This document shows, piece after piece, positions 34,099 to 43,409 of a stretch of DNA of 64,000 nucleotides. The translations under genes and the position numbers were made by a program. Where the stretch lies: assembly GCA_017454765.1 (NCBI GenBank), contig JAFTCJ010000025.1:62001-126000 (forward strand), read 5' to 3'. Source of the stretch: Erysipelotrichaceae bacterium (lineage in GTDB: Bacteria; Bacillota_I; Bacilli_A; Erysipelotrichales; Erysipelotrichaceae). How positions within the stretch are numbered: the first letter of the stretch is position 1; each line of letters starts with the position of its first letter. The notes below the pieces were generated by a model. The model made no database searches, was not told where the DNA came from, and was given only the letters and a program-made list of their open reading frames with translations.

Positions 34099-34124
34099 AA
34101 GGACTCAGATGACTCCGAGTCCTT
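34099..34124 (-). terminator. Terminator after the coiled-coil membrane protein gene
   Basis: AAGGACTC and GAGTCCTT (eight pairs, ten-base loop) followed by TTTAT on the minus strand. Confidence 0.7.
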
Positions 34125-34169
34125 GTCTTTGTTTCATTTAACAGATCTTTTTATTCAGAAACAGACAGA

Positions 34170-34598
34170 TTATTCCGCTTCTTTATTCTCGCCTTCTGCT
34201 TCTTCTTCCTTTCTCATGAAAGTCATCTTCATGAGTTCGGTCTCTTTCTTGGCCTGTTCAGCTTCCGCCTTGGCCTCTTCGGCTTCCTTCTTGAGCTGTC
34301 TCTGCAGAGCTTCGTTTTCCTTCTGCTGGACCTTCAGGGCTTCTCTCTTTTCTCTCTCGTTTCTTCTTACGACAGAGCCGATCTTCATGTACAGGACAAA
34401 CATGATCAGACCCAGGAAGATGGCGATGATGGCCATACCCATCTTCTGCAGGACACCGATCGAACCCTTGACGATCGAATTGGAAAGAAGTACGACAAAC
34501 AGCTGTTTATTACGGAAATACTGCCACAGTAAAACGAATGATCCGCCGACGACCAGTGCCAGTGCAATAAATCCGACTAATTTTTTCAATAATTTCAT
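34170..34598 (-). CDS. Two-helix membrane protein with C-terminal coiled coil
   Basis: 142 residues. Hydrophobic segments at about 5-25 and 50-73; residues about 75-142 are a highly charged Glu/Lys/Ala coiled coil. Ribosome site GAGGT. No family recognised; such proteins often act as membrane scaffolds. Single gene with its own terminator. Confidence 0.75.
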   Translation of the reverse strand: MKLLKKLVGFIALALVVGGSFVLLWQYFRNKQLFVVLLSNSIVKGSIGVLQKMGMAIIAIFLGLIMFVLYMKIGSVVRRNEREKREALKVQQKENEALQRQLKKEAEEAKAEAEQAKKETELMKMTFMRKEEEAEGENKEAE

Positions 34599-34636
34599 CT
34601 TTTTTTACCTCTTAATCATTTTATCACTATTATGAT

Positions 34637-35032
34637 TTACTCTTCTATTTTTTTCACAGGGAACAAAGTGAACATCGCCTTACAGACAAGAGATCCATTC
34701 TCATCCCTGATTTCAACTTCACAGACCTTGCTGGAAGCGCCGTCGTGTACGGTCTCTGCCGCAACAGTCAGTTTTACACCTGATCTCACCGATTTCAGGA
34801 AACTGATGCTGCTGTTCATGGTGACGACATAATGACCCAGAGAATATCCAAGCAGTCCGGCTGTGTTGTCACACAAGGTGAACAGATATCCTCCGTGTGC
34901 CGTTCCGTAAGGGTTGCAGTTGCTTTCGTTCACCCTTGTACCGACAACGATCTTTCCCGCTTCATAGGTCAGAAGTTCACAGTCGCGGATCTCGCTTTTA
35001 TGATTGAACAGTTCTTCAAACGTGACTGCCAT
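34637..35032 (-). CDS. PaaI-family hotdog-fold thioesterase
   Basis: 131 residues. NPYGTAHGGYLFTLCDNTAG (about 40-59) is the PaaI signature, with the catalytic Asp in LCDN. It hydrolyses short or aromatic acyl-CoA thioesters in the cytoplasm. It starts one base after the aldo/keto reductase stop, so the two form an operon. Confidence 0.88.
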   Translation of the reverse strand: MAVTFEELFNHKSEIRDCELLTYEAGKIVVGTRVNESNCNPYGTAHGGYLFTLCDNTAGLLGYSLGHYVVTMNSSISFLKSVRSGVKLTVAAETVHDGASSKVCEVEIRDENGSLVCKAMFTLFPVKKIEE

Positions 35033-35033
35033 A

Positions 35034-36215
35034 CTACTTCATATCCAGATCGCTTCGGATCGCATCATGACGGCTCTTGACCGCTTCAGACCATTTGGGG
35101 CCGCTTTGATACATGTCGCTCAGTTCCGCAAGTACCGTCGGCACATCGATATGCTGAGGGCAGGCGTGCGCACACTGACCGCAGCCGATGCAGGCAGAAG
35201 GCTTCTTGTCTTCATCCAGTCCGTCAAGCCTGATAGAGGGTGTCAGGGTGGAAGTGTACTTCATGTCGTTGTAGCACTCCAGCAGATAAGGGATATTCAG
35301 TCCCATCGGACAGCCTTGACAGCAATATCGGCAGCCGGTACACGGGACTCCTTTCTTCAGTGATTCAGCGATTTCAAACAATGTATCTTTTTCTTTATCT
35401 GATAATGGCTTATATGCTTCGAATGTATTCAGATTGTCCTTTACCTGGAACACTTCGTTCATGCCTGAGAGAATGACTCTGACATTGTCCAGTCCCTGAA
35501 CGAAACGGAAGGCATAGGAAGCATCGCTCGCATTTTCATCAAAGACCTTCAGTTTCTTTGAGTTCTCTTCACTCAGCACCGCCAGCTTTCCTCCGCGGCA
35601 GGGTTCCATGATCCAGACGCCCAGTCCGTGTTTCGTGATGATGTCATATTTGCGTTTGGCATCCTGCAGTGTCCAGTCAAGATAATTGCACTGGATCTGC
35701 ACGAATTCAAACATACCTTCATGTCGGTTCAGGAAATCTTCCAGAAGATCGGGTCCGCCATGGAACGAGAAACCGAAGTGTCTGATCTTTCCTTCCTGTT
35801 TCATTTTCCAGATATCATCGATAATATGATATTCTTCGCTCTCGTAGATCTTCACCGACCACTCGGTGATGTTGTGCAGCAGATAGAAATCAAAATAATC
35901 GGTGTTACATTTCTTTAAAGAGACATTGAACAAGGCGATGTTGTCGACAGGACCTGGCAAAGAGTGTCCCGGAAACTTGTCCGCCAGATAATAGGAATCG
36001 CGCGGATACTTCTTCAGCGCTTCAGCCAGAGCGATCTCAGACTTTCCTTCCAGGTAAGGATAAGCCGTATCAAAATAATTGACGCCTTTTTCAATCGCCA
36101 GATCTATCATCTCATTCACAATATCCTGATCGATCTCGCCGTCTTTCATGAGAAAACGCATGCAGCCGAAACCGAGTCTTGATAATTTCAGACCATGAAA
36201 ATCACTGTAAATCAT
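35034..36215 (-). CDS. Aldo/keto reductase with C-terminal 4Fe-4S domain
   Basis: 393 residues. N-terminal aldo/keto reductase barrel (about 1-280) with catalytic Asp and Tyr in YFDTAYPYLEGKSE, Lys in ADKFPGH and His in LLHNI. The C-terminal domain has CTGCRYCCQGCPMGLNIP and CIGCGQCAHACP, cysteine sets for iron-sulfur clusters. This two-domain form is common in anaerobic Bacillota; substrate unknown. Ribosome site AGAGGTGA. It is upstream of and coupled to the thioesterase gene. Confidence 0.92.
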   Translation of the reverse strand: MIYSDFHGLKLSRLGFGCMRFLMKDGEIDQDIVNEMIDLAIEKGVNYFDTAYPYLEGKSEIALAEALKKYPRDSYYLADKFPGHSLPGPVDNIALFNVSLKKCNTDYFDFYLLHNITEWSVKIYESEEYHIIDDIWKMKQEGKIRHFGFSFHGGPDLLEDFLNRHEGMFEFVQIQCNYLDWTLQDAKRKYDIITKHGLGVWIMEPCRGGKLAVLSEENSKKLKVFDENASDASYAFRFVQGLDNVRVILSGMNEVFQVKDNLNTFEAYKPLSDKEKDTLFEIAESLKKGVPCTGCRYCCQGCPMGLNIPYLLECYNDMKYTSTLTPSIRLDGLDEDKKPSACIGCGQCAHACPQHIDVPTVLAELSDMYQSGPKWSEAVKSRHDAIRSDLDMK

Positions 36216-36304
36216 AAGTCACCTCTTTCGCCTTCATTTTAACACATGAGAAAACAGGCTTATCCAGCCTGTCCTTTTCATTCGACATTCCGTTACAGAA
36301 GTGA

Positions 36305-36781
36305 TCAGTAAAGTTCGTGATCCAGATTCATATAGACATCAAACAGTTCCAGACACGCATCCCGGTCGATACATTCCAGATAGTCAGTTTTCTGACCTTC
36401 GGACATGATCATCTTCGCCATCTCCTCATCACGGAAACCGATCGCGGCATTGTCTTCAATCGTACATCCGTAATAGATCTTTTCAATATTTGCCCAGAGG
36501 CAGGCATACAGACACATCGGACAGGGTTCTCCGGTCGTATAGATCACAGAGCCTGAAAGATCGTGTGTACCTATATTCCTGCAGGCATCGCGTATGGCTG
36601 CGACCTCTCCGTGACAGGTCGGATCATGATCTCCCAGGACCCGGTTATGTCCCTTGCCGATGATCTGATCATCCTTGACGACGACAGCACCGAACGGACC
36701 ACCATGACCCTGAGTAATCCCTTCAAGCGCTTCTTTGATCGCTTCATTCATATATGGATTTTCAGCCTTGATCTCTTTCAT
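36305..36781 (-). CDS. Nucleoside/guanine deaminase (cytidine-deaminase superfamily)
   Basis: 158 residues. The zinc site is TCHGEVAAI (His-Glu) plus PCPMC; GGPFGAVVV near residue 28 and the length fit guanine deaminase GuaD or similar nucleoside deaminases. The ATG overlaps the stop of the acetyltransferase gene (TGATG-type), with GAGGGG upstream. A TTG one codon earlier is possible. Purine base salvage is the likely role. Confidence 0.9.
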   Translation of the reverse strand: MKEIKAENPYMNEAIKEALEGITQGHGGPFGAVVVKDDQIIGKGHNRVLGDHDPTCHGEVAAIRDACRNIGTHDLSGSVIYTTGEPCPMCLYACLWANIEKIYYGCTIEDNAAIGFRDEEMAKMIMSEGQKTDYLECIDRDACLELFDVYMNLDHELY

Positions 36782-37539
36782 CAAAGATCCCCTCTTTCTT
36801 TCAGCAGTTTTTCAAAACGCTTTTCATTCATCTGTTCGTTGCTGATATATTCACCGTCAGCGAAGAGCGCATAAGTCGTGACCGGTGTCGGTGCATTCTG
36901 CGCCTCTTCCTTATTCTGAATGTGAACCGTTTTGAATGCAAGTCCCTTTTCTTCCGCAAACTTCTTCAAGAGCGGAACATACTTCCCGTTGAACGGACAC
37001 TGACTCGTATAGTAGAGCACATATCCCTTTTCAGGAATATGCGGGTGTCTGGCGCACTCCCTGAACTTCGGTTTTTCACTTTCTTTTTCAAAAGGCAGAT
37101 ACCACAGCTGTATCCCGTTGTCCGCTTCATCACATACTTCAAAACCCTTGTATTTCAGAAACTTCGGATCGGAAAGGAAGGGTCTTTTCTTTGCGGAAGA
37201 CAGGACACAGAGCCCCTTCTTCCCTTTTTCCTTGCTGTCGGAGATACATTCGTTCAGCAGATCGCCGGAATAGCCGTGTCCCTTGAAAGAACCGGATACC
37301 CACAGACAGTCGATATACATGCAGCCGTCCGCATCGATCGGATTCCAGGCGTTCTCTGCCGGAATGTATTCGATGAAACACTTTCCCCGCTCAACGCTCT
37401 TGAGAAAGACCAGGCCTTCATCAAAGCGATCCTTCAGCCAGGCCTTCTTGGAAGAAACCTGAACATCATCGTTGTTTGAGATCGCACAGCAGATATGTTC
37501 CTGTTCCAGATTTTCTTTTGTGACTCTGATATATTCCAT
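36781..37539 (-). CDS. GNAT acetyltransferase with C-terminal YoaP-like domain
   Basis: 252 residues. N-terminal GNAT domain (about 1-150) with CoA-loop-like SGSFKGHGYSGDLL; the C-terminal part (about 165-252) matches the YoaP domain with YTSQCPFNGKYVPLL, a thioredoxin-like helix start. YoaP proteins are linked to stress or antibiotic response but not well defined. Coupled to the deaminase downstream; the membrane protein gene at 37541 ends one base upstream. Confidence 0.85.
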   Translation of the reverse strand: MEYIRVTKENLEQEHICCAISNNDDVQVSSKKAWLKDRFDEGLVFLKSVERGKCFIEYIPAENAWNPIDADGCMYIDCLWVSGSFKGHGYSGDLLNECISDSKEKGKKGLCVLSSAKKRPFLSDPKFLKYKGFEVCDEADNGIQLWYLPFEKESEKPKFRECARHPHIPEKGYVLYYTSQCPFNGKYVPLLKKFAEEKGLAFKTVHIQNKEEAQNAPTPVTTYALFADGEYISNEQMNEKRFEKLLKERGDL

Positions 37540-37540
37540 G

Positions 37541-38515
37541 TCATCCCCTCCTGGTCAGTGACAGAACGATCCAGCACAGCGCTTTTACGGAATAAAACAA
37601 GACAGCCCATAACGCCGGTGTCTTTTCGATGATCTGTCTGATCATCTCCAGACTGTTTCCGGAATAGGGATTCAGCACCTCAAAGACAAACGCGGCGATC
37701 CGGGCGATCCCTTTCAGATGATCCGGATTCTCGACAAGTTCCGGTTTATATTCCCTGCCATCCACGATTATGACATTTTTGTCATCATCGTAATAGGCGT
37801 TGCCATAAGCATCACCGGTCTGTTCAGCGACATAATCAAAGGATTCGATCTCAGGATCGGTGTATAGCTGTCCGGATAATACCGTTCCAAGCAGAAACAG
37901 CGCAATGATCACCGGTATCGCAAATACAGAAACGACATTCTTAAAAGGAATCTTTCTCAACAGAAGACCAAATGCGCAATGTCCGCCGATCACTGACAGC
38001 AGGGAAACACCCAGCATCATTACTGACGTGCCTGAAGGCAGAACAAAGGGTATCCGAGCGATCTTCGAGAAAACAAAATCAGCCAGTACGAAGATCAGAT
38101 AGACCGCGATCACACATACAATGATCGAAAGCGTTTGTTTTGCGTGATCCTCTTTTCCTCTTTCATAACAAAGTAAAGCCATGAAAGCCGTGACCATCAT
38201 GGTATACAGGACATCGGCCGCAAAGATCCTTTCATAGATCGAGGCGAACGCGGAAGCAATGAAATTCTCTGTCCGCTGAACGTTGCCTGCTTCTCCGGGG
38301 TGGACCTCCATGCCGAAGCCAAGCACCGCATAAAGTCCGTCATCATAATAGATGGCGGCATCAAACTTCTCCTGACTCTCATATTCCGTGAGTGCACGGT
38401 AAGATTCACCCATCTGTTTATAAGCCGGATAGGATCGATAAAGGATCCCCAGCAGCGAAACGACCCCAAGCACAGACAGGATCAGCGTAAAGACGCTGTG
38501 TTTCTTTTTATCCAT
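37541..38515 (-). CDS. Hypothetical membrane protein
   Basis: 324 residues with hydrophobic segments at about 9-28, 108-125, 137-157, 170-188, 198-215 and 300-320, and two larger extracytoplasmic loops. No family recognised. It overlaps the DUF4298 gene start region by eight bases and lies in a run of tightly packed minus-strand genes. Confidence 0.75.
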   Translation of the reverse strand: MDKKKHSVFTLILSVLGVVSLLGILYRSYPAYKQMGESYRALTEYESQEKFDAAIYYDDGLYAVLGFGMEVHPGEAGNVQRTENFIASAFASIYERIFAADVLYTMMVTAFMALLCYERGKEDHAKQTLSIIVCVIAVYLIFVLADFVFSKIARIPFVLPSGTSVMMLGVSLLSVIGGHCAFGLLLRKIPFKNVVSVFAIPVIIALFLLGTVLSGQLYTDPEIESFDYVAEQTGDAYGNAYYDDDKNVIIVDGREYKPELVENPDHLKGIARIAAFVFEVLNPYSGNSLEMIRQIIEKTPALWAVLFYSVKALCWIVLSLTRRG

Positions 38516-38813
38516 TTCCCTGCTCTCCTTTCATCAGACCGGTATATTCTTCTTTCATATCCCGATATCTTTCCAGCAGATCATAGATCCCGTCTTCAGA
38601 CAGGACACCTCTTTTGAGACCGGCAGGCAGTTTTCCTGCTTCATCTGCTTCATAATCCTTTTTCCAGTTTTTCCCTGTATAGTATTCATCCAGAATCTTA
38701 AGATCTTCCTTCAGCTTCTTCCAAACAGTCAGATCCTCTTCCATCTGTTTCAGCAGACTTTCCGCTTCATCAAAGATCTCTTCATAATGTCGGATTCTTT
38801 CTTCTCTTGTCAT
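38508..38813 (-). CDS. DUF4298 family protein
   Basis: 101 residues, helical and charged: YEEIFDEAESLL, LDEYYTGKNWKKDYEADEAGKLP, YDLLERYRDM. The YY-GW/NW-xDYEADE-GKLP pattern matches DUF4298, a small family of unknown function in Bacillota. Overlaps the next gene by eight bases. Confidence 0.82.
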   Translation of the reverse strand: MTREERIRHYEEIFDEAESLLKQMEEDLTVWKKLKEDLKILDEYYTGKNWKKDYEADEAGKLPAGLKRGVLSEDGIYDLLERYRDMKEEYTGLMKGEQGNG

Positions 38814-38825
38814 CTTCTTTCTCCG

Positions 38826-39263
38826 TCAGGTATCCATGCGGACGATCTTCGCAAGTTCCTTGTTGCGGTAATTGAGGTCCTCTCTGACAGTAAAACCTTC
38901 CGCTTCCCAGAACACATTGCCGTCCTCGTTGCGCTTGAAGACGACCATAGCGACCTTGTTGATGCCGAGTTCCTTCAGTGCACTCAAAGCCGCATCAGCC
39001 AGCCGGGTTCCGATCCCCTGACGTCTGTATTCCGGGTCCACAGCCGTGTGATAGATGAAACCTCTTCGTCCGTCGTTGCCGGCCAGGATCACGCCCGTAA
39101 TCTTTCCGTCATCATCATTCACGAAACAGGTATCCGGATTGCGTTTCAGAAATTTCCCGATACCTTCCCTGGTGTCATCCACATCATTGAGACCCATTCC
39201 TTTGCAGGACATCCATAAGGCATATACTTTTTCATAATCATCGATCGTCATCTTGCGAATCAT
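38826..39263 (-). CDS. GNAT-family N-acetyltransferase
   Basis: 145 residues, single GNAT domain. The CoA pyrophosphate loop is RRQGIGTRLADAAL (about 84-97), preceded by the VDPEYR strand. Substrate unknown. Ribosome site GGAG. One of seven GNAT domains between 36.8 and 48.6 kb. Confidence 0.9.
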   Translation of the reverse strand: MIRKMTIDDYEKVYALWMSCKGMGLNDVDDTREGIGKFLKRNPDTCFVNDDDGKITGVILAGNDGRRGFIYHTAVDPEYRRQGIGTRLADAALSALKELGINKVAMVVFKRNEDGNVFWEAEGFTVREDLNYRNKELAKIVRMDT

Positions 39264-39318
39264 GTTCTTTCTCCGTTTTTTATTTCACATTCCATTGTAA
39301 GAGAAATGCTTCTATCAT

Positions 39319-40191
39319 TCAAAACAGGCTGATCTGTTCCTGCTTCTCCGGAAACTGCGCAAGGAAAGCAAAACAGTCCTCCATTGTGTGAAACAGTCCG
39401 TTTTCTTCGCAGGTCTGATGGAAGAGTTCCATCAGCGGCTTCTCATTCGGACTTGGCACCATATAGGAATCACCGTATCTTTGGATATATTTCTCCTTCA
39501 GTCCCGGGAAATGTCTGTCCAGTGCTGCATAGTAGTATTCCCTGTTTCCCTCACGCAGCGTCAGTCCCATCCCGAAACAGATGATGCCTTTCACGCTGCT
39601 TTCAGCACAGGCCTTCAGTATGGCTTCCACATTCTCTTTGCTGTCATTGATGAAAGGCAGGATCGGCGCAAGCCATACGACCGTATCGATGTTTCTGTCT
39701 CTCATTTCCTTCAGCACTTCGATCCTTCTTTTTGTGTTGCATATATTGGGTTCCAGGATCCGGCACAGATCATCGTCGTATGTCGTCAGCGTCATCTGAA
39801 CGACAGATCTGCTTTTCTGATTGATCCTGTCCAGCAGATCGATGTCATCCATGATGCGGTCTGATTTCGTCTGCAGCGTCACACCGAATCCGTATTTCTC
39901 AATGATCTCCAGACATCTCCTGGTCAGCCGAAGCTGCTGTTCACAATGCATATAAGGATCGGACATCGCACCGGTACCAATCATGCATTTCTTCCTTTTC
40001 GACTTCAGCGCCTTTTCCAGAAGCTCCGGTGCATTCTGCTTCACTTCGATATCCTCAAAAGGATGCGTGAAATGATAACACTTGCTGCGGCTGTCACAGT
40101 AGATACATCCGTGGGTACAGCCCCGGTACAGATTCATGCCGTAAAAACCTTCATTGGGAAACAGGATCCCTTTTGCGTTTACAAAATGCAT
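39319..40191 (-). CDS. SPL-family (Elp3-like) radical SAM protein
   Basis: 290 residues. The iron-sulfur/SAM motif is C25-x3-C29-x2-C32 in GCTHGCIYCDSRSKC. The IGTGAMSDPYMHCE stretch is typical of SPL-like radical SAM proteins related to spore photoproduct lyase. The reaction is unknown. It lies three bases downstream of the GyrI-like gene, so they are co-transcribed. Confidence 0.88.
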   Translation of the reverse strand: MHFVNAKGILFPNEGFYGMNLYRGCTHGCIYCDSRSKCYHFTHPFEDIEVKQNAPELLEKALKSKRKKCMIGTGAMSDPYMHCEQQLRLTRRCLEIIEKYGFGVTLQTKSDRIMDDIDLLDRINQKSRSVVQMTLTTYDDDLCRILEPNICNTKRRIEVLKEMRDRNIDTVVWLAPILPFINDSKENVEAILKACAESSVKGIICFGMGLTLREGNREYYYAALDRHFPGLKEKYIQRYGDSYMVPSPNEKPLMELFHQTCEENGLFHTMEDCFAFLAQFPEKQEQISLF

Positions 40192-40193
40192 CT

Positions 40194-40829
40194 TCAGCCT
40201 TTCTTTCTGATCGGATGTCTGATGACGGTCTTGAGTTTTTCCGGCACCGTTTTTCTGGCATCGCTCAGATAGATCTCATGATGAAATCTTTTATCGCTGA
40301 TGTCGTTCTCATAACCCAGTTTTTCAATATACTCATCCATCAGCCTGACCGTTGCCGGTTCATCATCATAGGATCCGATATGCATGCACTGAACGCAGAG
40401 CCCTTCATCATAAGAAAAGAATTCCGCTTTTGAAAAGTCCTGTTTCTTCTTTATCGTCGCTTTCTGCACGGCCCAGTCAAAATCTTCCCTGCTCACAAAG
40501 TCCGGCAGACGGATGATAGAGATCCACTTGAAATCTTCCTTACGGGAATAATCGATGCCTTCCGTTTCTTCCTGCCACCAGAAACCTTCCAGAGGTGGTA
40601 CCACATAGTCAAAATAGCCGTCGATCCTGTGATCTGTCTTCTTGCTCATCTTGATCGTAAATGCGATTCCATATAACAGACCGATTGCCTGTTTGTATTC
40701 CCCGGCTTCTTCATTGGGATCTCCGCTTCCTCTCACGGCGATGTAGTTCATCTTGGGAACACTCACGATGGAAGGCTTGTTTCCGGGCAGATAAAACTCT
40801 TTGTATTCTTTCTTGAAATCAAATGCCAT
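40194..40829 (-). CDS. GyrI-like small-molecule-binding domain protein
   Basis: 211 residues of the GyrI/SbmC-like family (formerly DUF): YIAVRGSGDPNEEAG at the N-terminus and MHIGSYDDEPATV near residue 150. Such stand-alone domains bind hydrophobic or cationic small molecules, and some hydrolyse epoxides or cyclopropanoids. It is packed between the WYL regulator and the radical SAM gene. Confidence 0.88.
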   Translation of the reverse strand: MAFDFKKEYKEFYLPGNKPSIVSVPKMNYIAVRGSGDPNEEAGEYKQAIGLLYGIAFTIKMSKKTDHRIDGYFDYVVPPLEGFWWQEETEGIDYSRKEDFKWISIIRLPDFVSREDFDWAVQKATIKKKQDFSKAEFFSYDEGLCVQCMHIGSYDDEPATVRLMDEYIEKLGYENDISDKRFHHEIYLSDARKTVPEKLKTVIRHPIRKKG

Positions 40830-40832
40830 ATA

Positions 40833-41744
40833 TTACTCCTTCCCATAGATTTTCAGCAGCTTTTCTGCGTTGTCTCTTAAGAGATCTCTCAGTTCCTGGG
40901 GTTCCAGTACTTCCGCCCTGCTGCCGAACGTCATGATCCAGCTGCACAGATTCTCCATGTCCATCTCATCGCTTTCAAACAGAAGCCGTCCGTCTTCGTT
41001 GCGCATAAAACAATCCGGTCCGAATTCTTCGACCAGCCGCCATTTCACATCCTCATCAAACAGTATTTTCGTTCTGATCCCTTTTGGGAACACCTTCTCC
41101 TGTGACAGATCGGGCAGAGGTACTTCCCTGCAGACAAACGCTGTTTCTGTTTCCTTCAGCCGATCCATGCGCTGCAGCTTGAAGAGACGGTAATCGTTTC
41201 TGTCGCTGCACCAGCCCCAGACATACCAGTTCGACCAGTGAAAGACCAGATAGTAAGGTTCGATCGTCCTTTCGCTTTCTCTGTCAGGCGCAAAGTAACG
41301 GAAAGAAAGCAGATGTCTGTTTTCGATCGCGCTCTGTATGATCGAGATCTTGGGAGCCAGCGCTTCCTTATACCAGGACGACAGGTCGATCAGCATGCTG
41401 TCGTGGCCATTCATGTATTTCGAAGAACCGGCCTGTATCTTCTCCATCAGCTGCGAGTAATAAGCGCTGCCGCTGACGCTGTCCAGACCTCTGAGTCCCG
41501 CCAGTATCATCTGCATGTCTTTTGAAGTCAGGATCGTGCGGTCCATGCGGTAACCGTCCATGATGGAGATGCCGCCCTTGTATCCCTGTGCAGTCCTTAT
41601 GGGAATGCCGGCCATACACAGGGCATCGATGTCTCTGTTGATGGTCCTTCGTGAGACTTCAAACTGCTGTGCCAGTTCTGGCGCAGTTACGCTTTCCTTC
41701 TGCAGCAATACCGATAAGATGCCGATCAGTCTGTCTGTTTTCAT
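40833..41744 (-). CDS. WYL-domain transcriptional regulator (YafY-like)
   Basis: 303 residues: N-terminal winged helix (VTAPELAQQFEVSRRTINRDIDAL) and a WYL sensor domain (FHWSNWYVWGW) with a C-terminal WCX extension. It probably controls the GyrI and radical SAM genes it is co-transcribed with. The ATG at 41744 lies seven bases after TGTTATGAT; upstream ATGs overlap the -10 box, so a leaderless start is likely. An ATG three bases earlier (41747) is also possible. Confidence 0.9.
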   Translation of the reverse strand: MKTDRLIGILSVLLQKESVTAPELAQQFEVSRRTINRDIDALCMAGIPIRTAQGYKGGISIMDGYRMDRTILTSKDMQMILAGLRGLDSVSGSAYYSQLMEKIQAGSSKYMNGHDSMLIDLSSWYKEALAPKISIIQSAIENRHLLSFRYFAPDRESERTIEPYYLVFHWSNWYVWGWCSDRNDYRLFKLQRMDRLKETETAFVCREVPLPDLSQEKVFPKGIRTKILFDEDVKWRLVEEFGPDCFMRNEDGRLLFESDEMDMENLCSWIMTFGSRAEVLEPQELRDLLRDNAEKLLKIYGKE

Positions 41745-41751
41745 CATCTTA

Positions 41752-41757
41752 ATCATA
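41752..41757 (-). promoter_or_regulatory. Extended -10 box of the WYL regulator
   Basis: TGTTATGAT on the minus strand, seven bases before the ATG at 41744. No ribosome site is present. Confidence 0.5.
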
Positions 41758-41763
41758 ACAAAA

Positions 41764-41791
41764 GAAACATGACAGCTGTATGTCATGTTTC
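41764..41791 (-). terminator. Terminator or operator between GNAT and WYL genes
   Basis: GAAACATGACA and TGTCATGTTTC (11 perfect pairs, six-base loop). On the minus strand TTTTGTT follows, fitting a terminator for the GNAT gene. It also sits at the -35 region of the WYL promoter, so an operator role is possible. Confidence 0.65.
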
Positions 41792-41804
41792 TGTAATAAT
41801 CATA

Positions 41805-42236
41805 TTATTTCAGTTCCATCGGAATGAATCTCAGTCCGTTTACCGATCGTTCCTCATCCGTTTCTGTAAAACCCAGTTTCCGGTAGATCTTCAATGCATA
41901 GGGCGAAGAATTGACCGTCATGTGATCTGTCTTCACACTTTCAAACAGTTTTCTGCCGATCCCCTGTCCCTGATGTCTTCCATCTACAAAAAACAAGGCG
42001 ATGTGTTTCCCTTCATTTCTTGTCGCGATCACACCGACGAGCCCGTCATCCAGAAAGGCGCCGTTCCAGTTAAGCTGACCCAGGAACGCTTCATCATGGA
42101 TGCTCTGATAAAACTCTTCCGCGCCTTCCCTGCTATAATCGGGCGCTTCATATTCCTGAAACACTCTCCACACCAAAGCCAGGGCTTCCTGGCTTTCTTC
42201 GGCTCTGATTTTTCTGATCACGGCATTCTTTATCAT
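41805..42236 (-). CDS. GNAT-family N-acetyltransferase
   Basis: 143 residues. Motif A reads GRHQGQGIGRKLFESV (about 88-103). Of the same group as ElaA/PhnO-like small GNATs; substrate unknown. Its start touches the stop of the membrane-anchored protein gene upstream, so both are one transcript. Confidence 0.9.
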   Translation of the reverse strand: MIKNAVIRKIRAEESQEALALVWRVFQEYEAPDYSREGAEEFYQSIHDEAFLGQLNWNGAFLDDGLVGVIATRNEGKHIALFFVDGRHQGQGIGRKLFESVKTDHMTVNSSPYALKIYRKLGFTETDEERSVNGLRFIPMELK

Positions 42237-42902
42237 CTACCTGTTTTCCATCATATAATCAAGAACGTTCCTTAAACGGTCCAGTCCCTGTGTGACAAGA
42301 TAATGCTTCTGATCCAACGGAGAGACATAGTAGTACTCTTCAAACACATAAGTCTCCTCGCTGCTGTCTTCGAAGACCAGTCTGACGACATCCGTAAAAT
42401 CTTCAACGGAATAATCTACTGATTTTGAAGAGATGGTGATGATCCTCAGGGCTTCCACAATCTCATCGATGATCTCCGGATCCTCCGTTTCGACCGTGTC
42501 ACCGTATTCCCACATGCGATCATAGATCGCTCTGACAGGCGTTCTGATCTCAAAATAGATCGGTCCGTCCGGTGTTTCAACTGTAAAATTCGCTACGGTG
42601 TTTGTCTTGAGGAACACATCATGATCCGGCATTTCAAAACGATACAGTCCCTCCATGATAGGCTCGATCTCCTGACCGTCGACGTAGAGTTCCAGATAAG
42701 CATCTGTTACCCATGCTGTTTCGACTTCCACTATCTCTCCTGTTCTTGCGTATTTCGGACACTTCGTAATATCGCTGTCAGTGAAATTGATCCTGTGGTA
42801 GTTCAGTTTGAAAAACAGAAAACCGCACAGCGCCAGAACAAAACACAACAATACGATCAGTTTCATTATTTTATGTGATCTCAGTTTCTTTTCTGTTTTC
42901 AT
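42237..42902 (-). CDS. Membrane-anchored extracytoplasmic protein of unknown function
   Basis: 221 residues. One N-terminal hydrophobic segment (about 13-30) after a basic start, then a soluble acidic domain; no lipobox Cys at the expected place, so a signal anchor is likely. No family recognised. Directly coupled to the GNAT gene downstream. Confidence 0.72.
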   Translation of the reverse strand: MKTEKKLRSHKIMKLIVLLCFVLALCGFLFFKLNYHRINFTDSDITKCPKYARTGEIVEVETAWVTDAYLELYVDGQEIEPIMEGLYRFEMPDHDVFLKTNTVANFTVETPDGPIYFEIRTPVRAIYDRMWEYGDTVETEDPEIIDEIVEALRIITISSKSVDYSVEDFTDVVRLVFEDSSEETYVFEEYYYVSPLDQKHYLVTQGLDRLRNVLDYMMENR

Positions 42903-42943
42903 TTTCTTTTTCTGTTTGTTTTCCCTTTCTGCCTATCTACTCA

Positions 42944-43402
42944 CTATCCGTTATTGTCGGTCACGTCCAGCCGATACACATCACAGCCATTCCTTTTCCC
43001 GCAGTAAGCAAAACCGAATGCTTCCGCAATATGTTTTGTGATGCTTTGTTCGGGAGCACATTCAATGATCACGGCTTTCTGCCTGCTGTGAACCGTGTCG
43101 ATCAGCTGCCTGGTGAGTTCTCCGGCAAGACCCTTTCCCCAGACATCTCTTCTGAGCACCCAGCCGATCTCCATGCTGTCTTCCTCATAGTCATGACAGA
43201 TCACATAACCGATAAAATCACCGTTTTCATCATCAACGGCATAAATCTTAGGCGGATCCGAAAGACCTGCCGCATCCAGAAATTCCTTCGTCTTCTCATA
43301 GGAAAACGGAGGCTCCAGATAGCGCATGACTTCTTCATCGGAAAGAAGTTCATACAGGGAAGCCATATCATTCTTAACAAATCTGCGGATCGTCAGTTTC
43401 AT
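42944..43402 (-). CDS. GNAT-family N-acetyltransferase (RimJ/RimL-like)
   Basis: 152 residues. IGWVLRRDVWGKGLAGEL holds motif A; MRYLEPPFSYEKTKEFL is typical of RimJ/RimL-like members that acetylate protein N-termini or small amines. Substrate unknown. It precedes the HepT region by seven bases of spacing but has its own start. Confidence 0.88.
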   Translation of the reverse strand: MKLTIRRFVKNDMASLYELLSDEEVMRYLEPPFSYEKTKEFLDAAGLSDPPKIYAVDDENGDFIGYVICHDYEEDSMEIGWVLRRDVWGKGLAGELTRQLIDTVHSRQKAVIIECAPEQSITKHIAEAFGFAYCGKRNGCDVYRLDVTDNNG

Positions 43403-43409
43403 TTTTCAA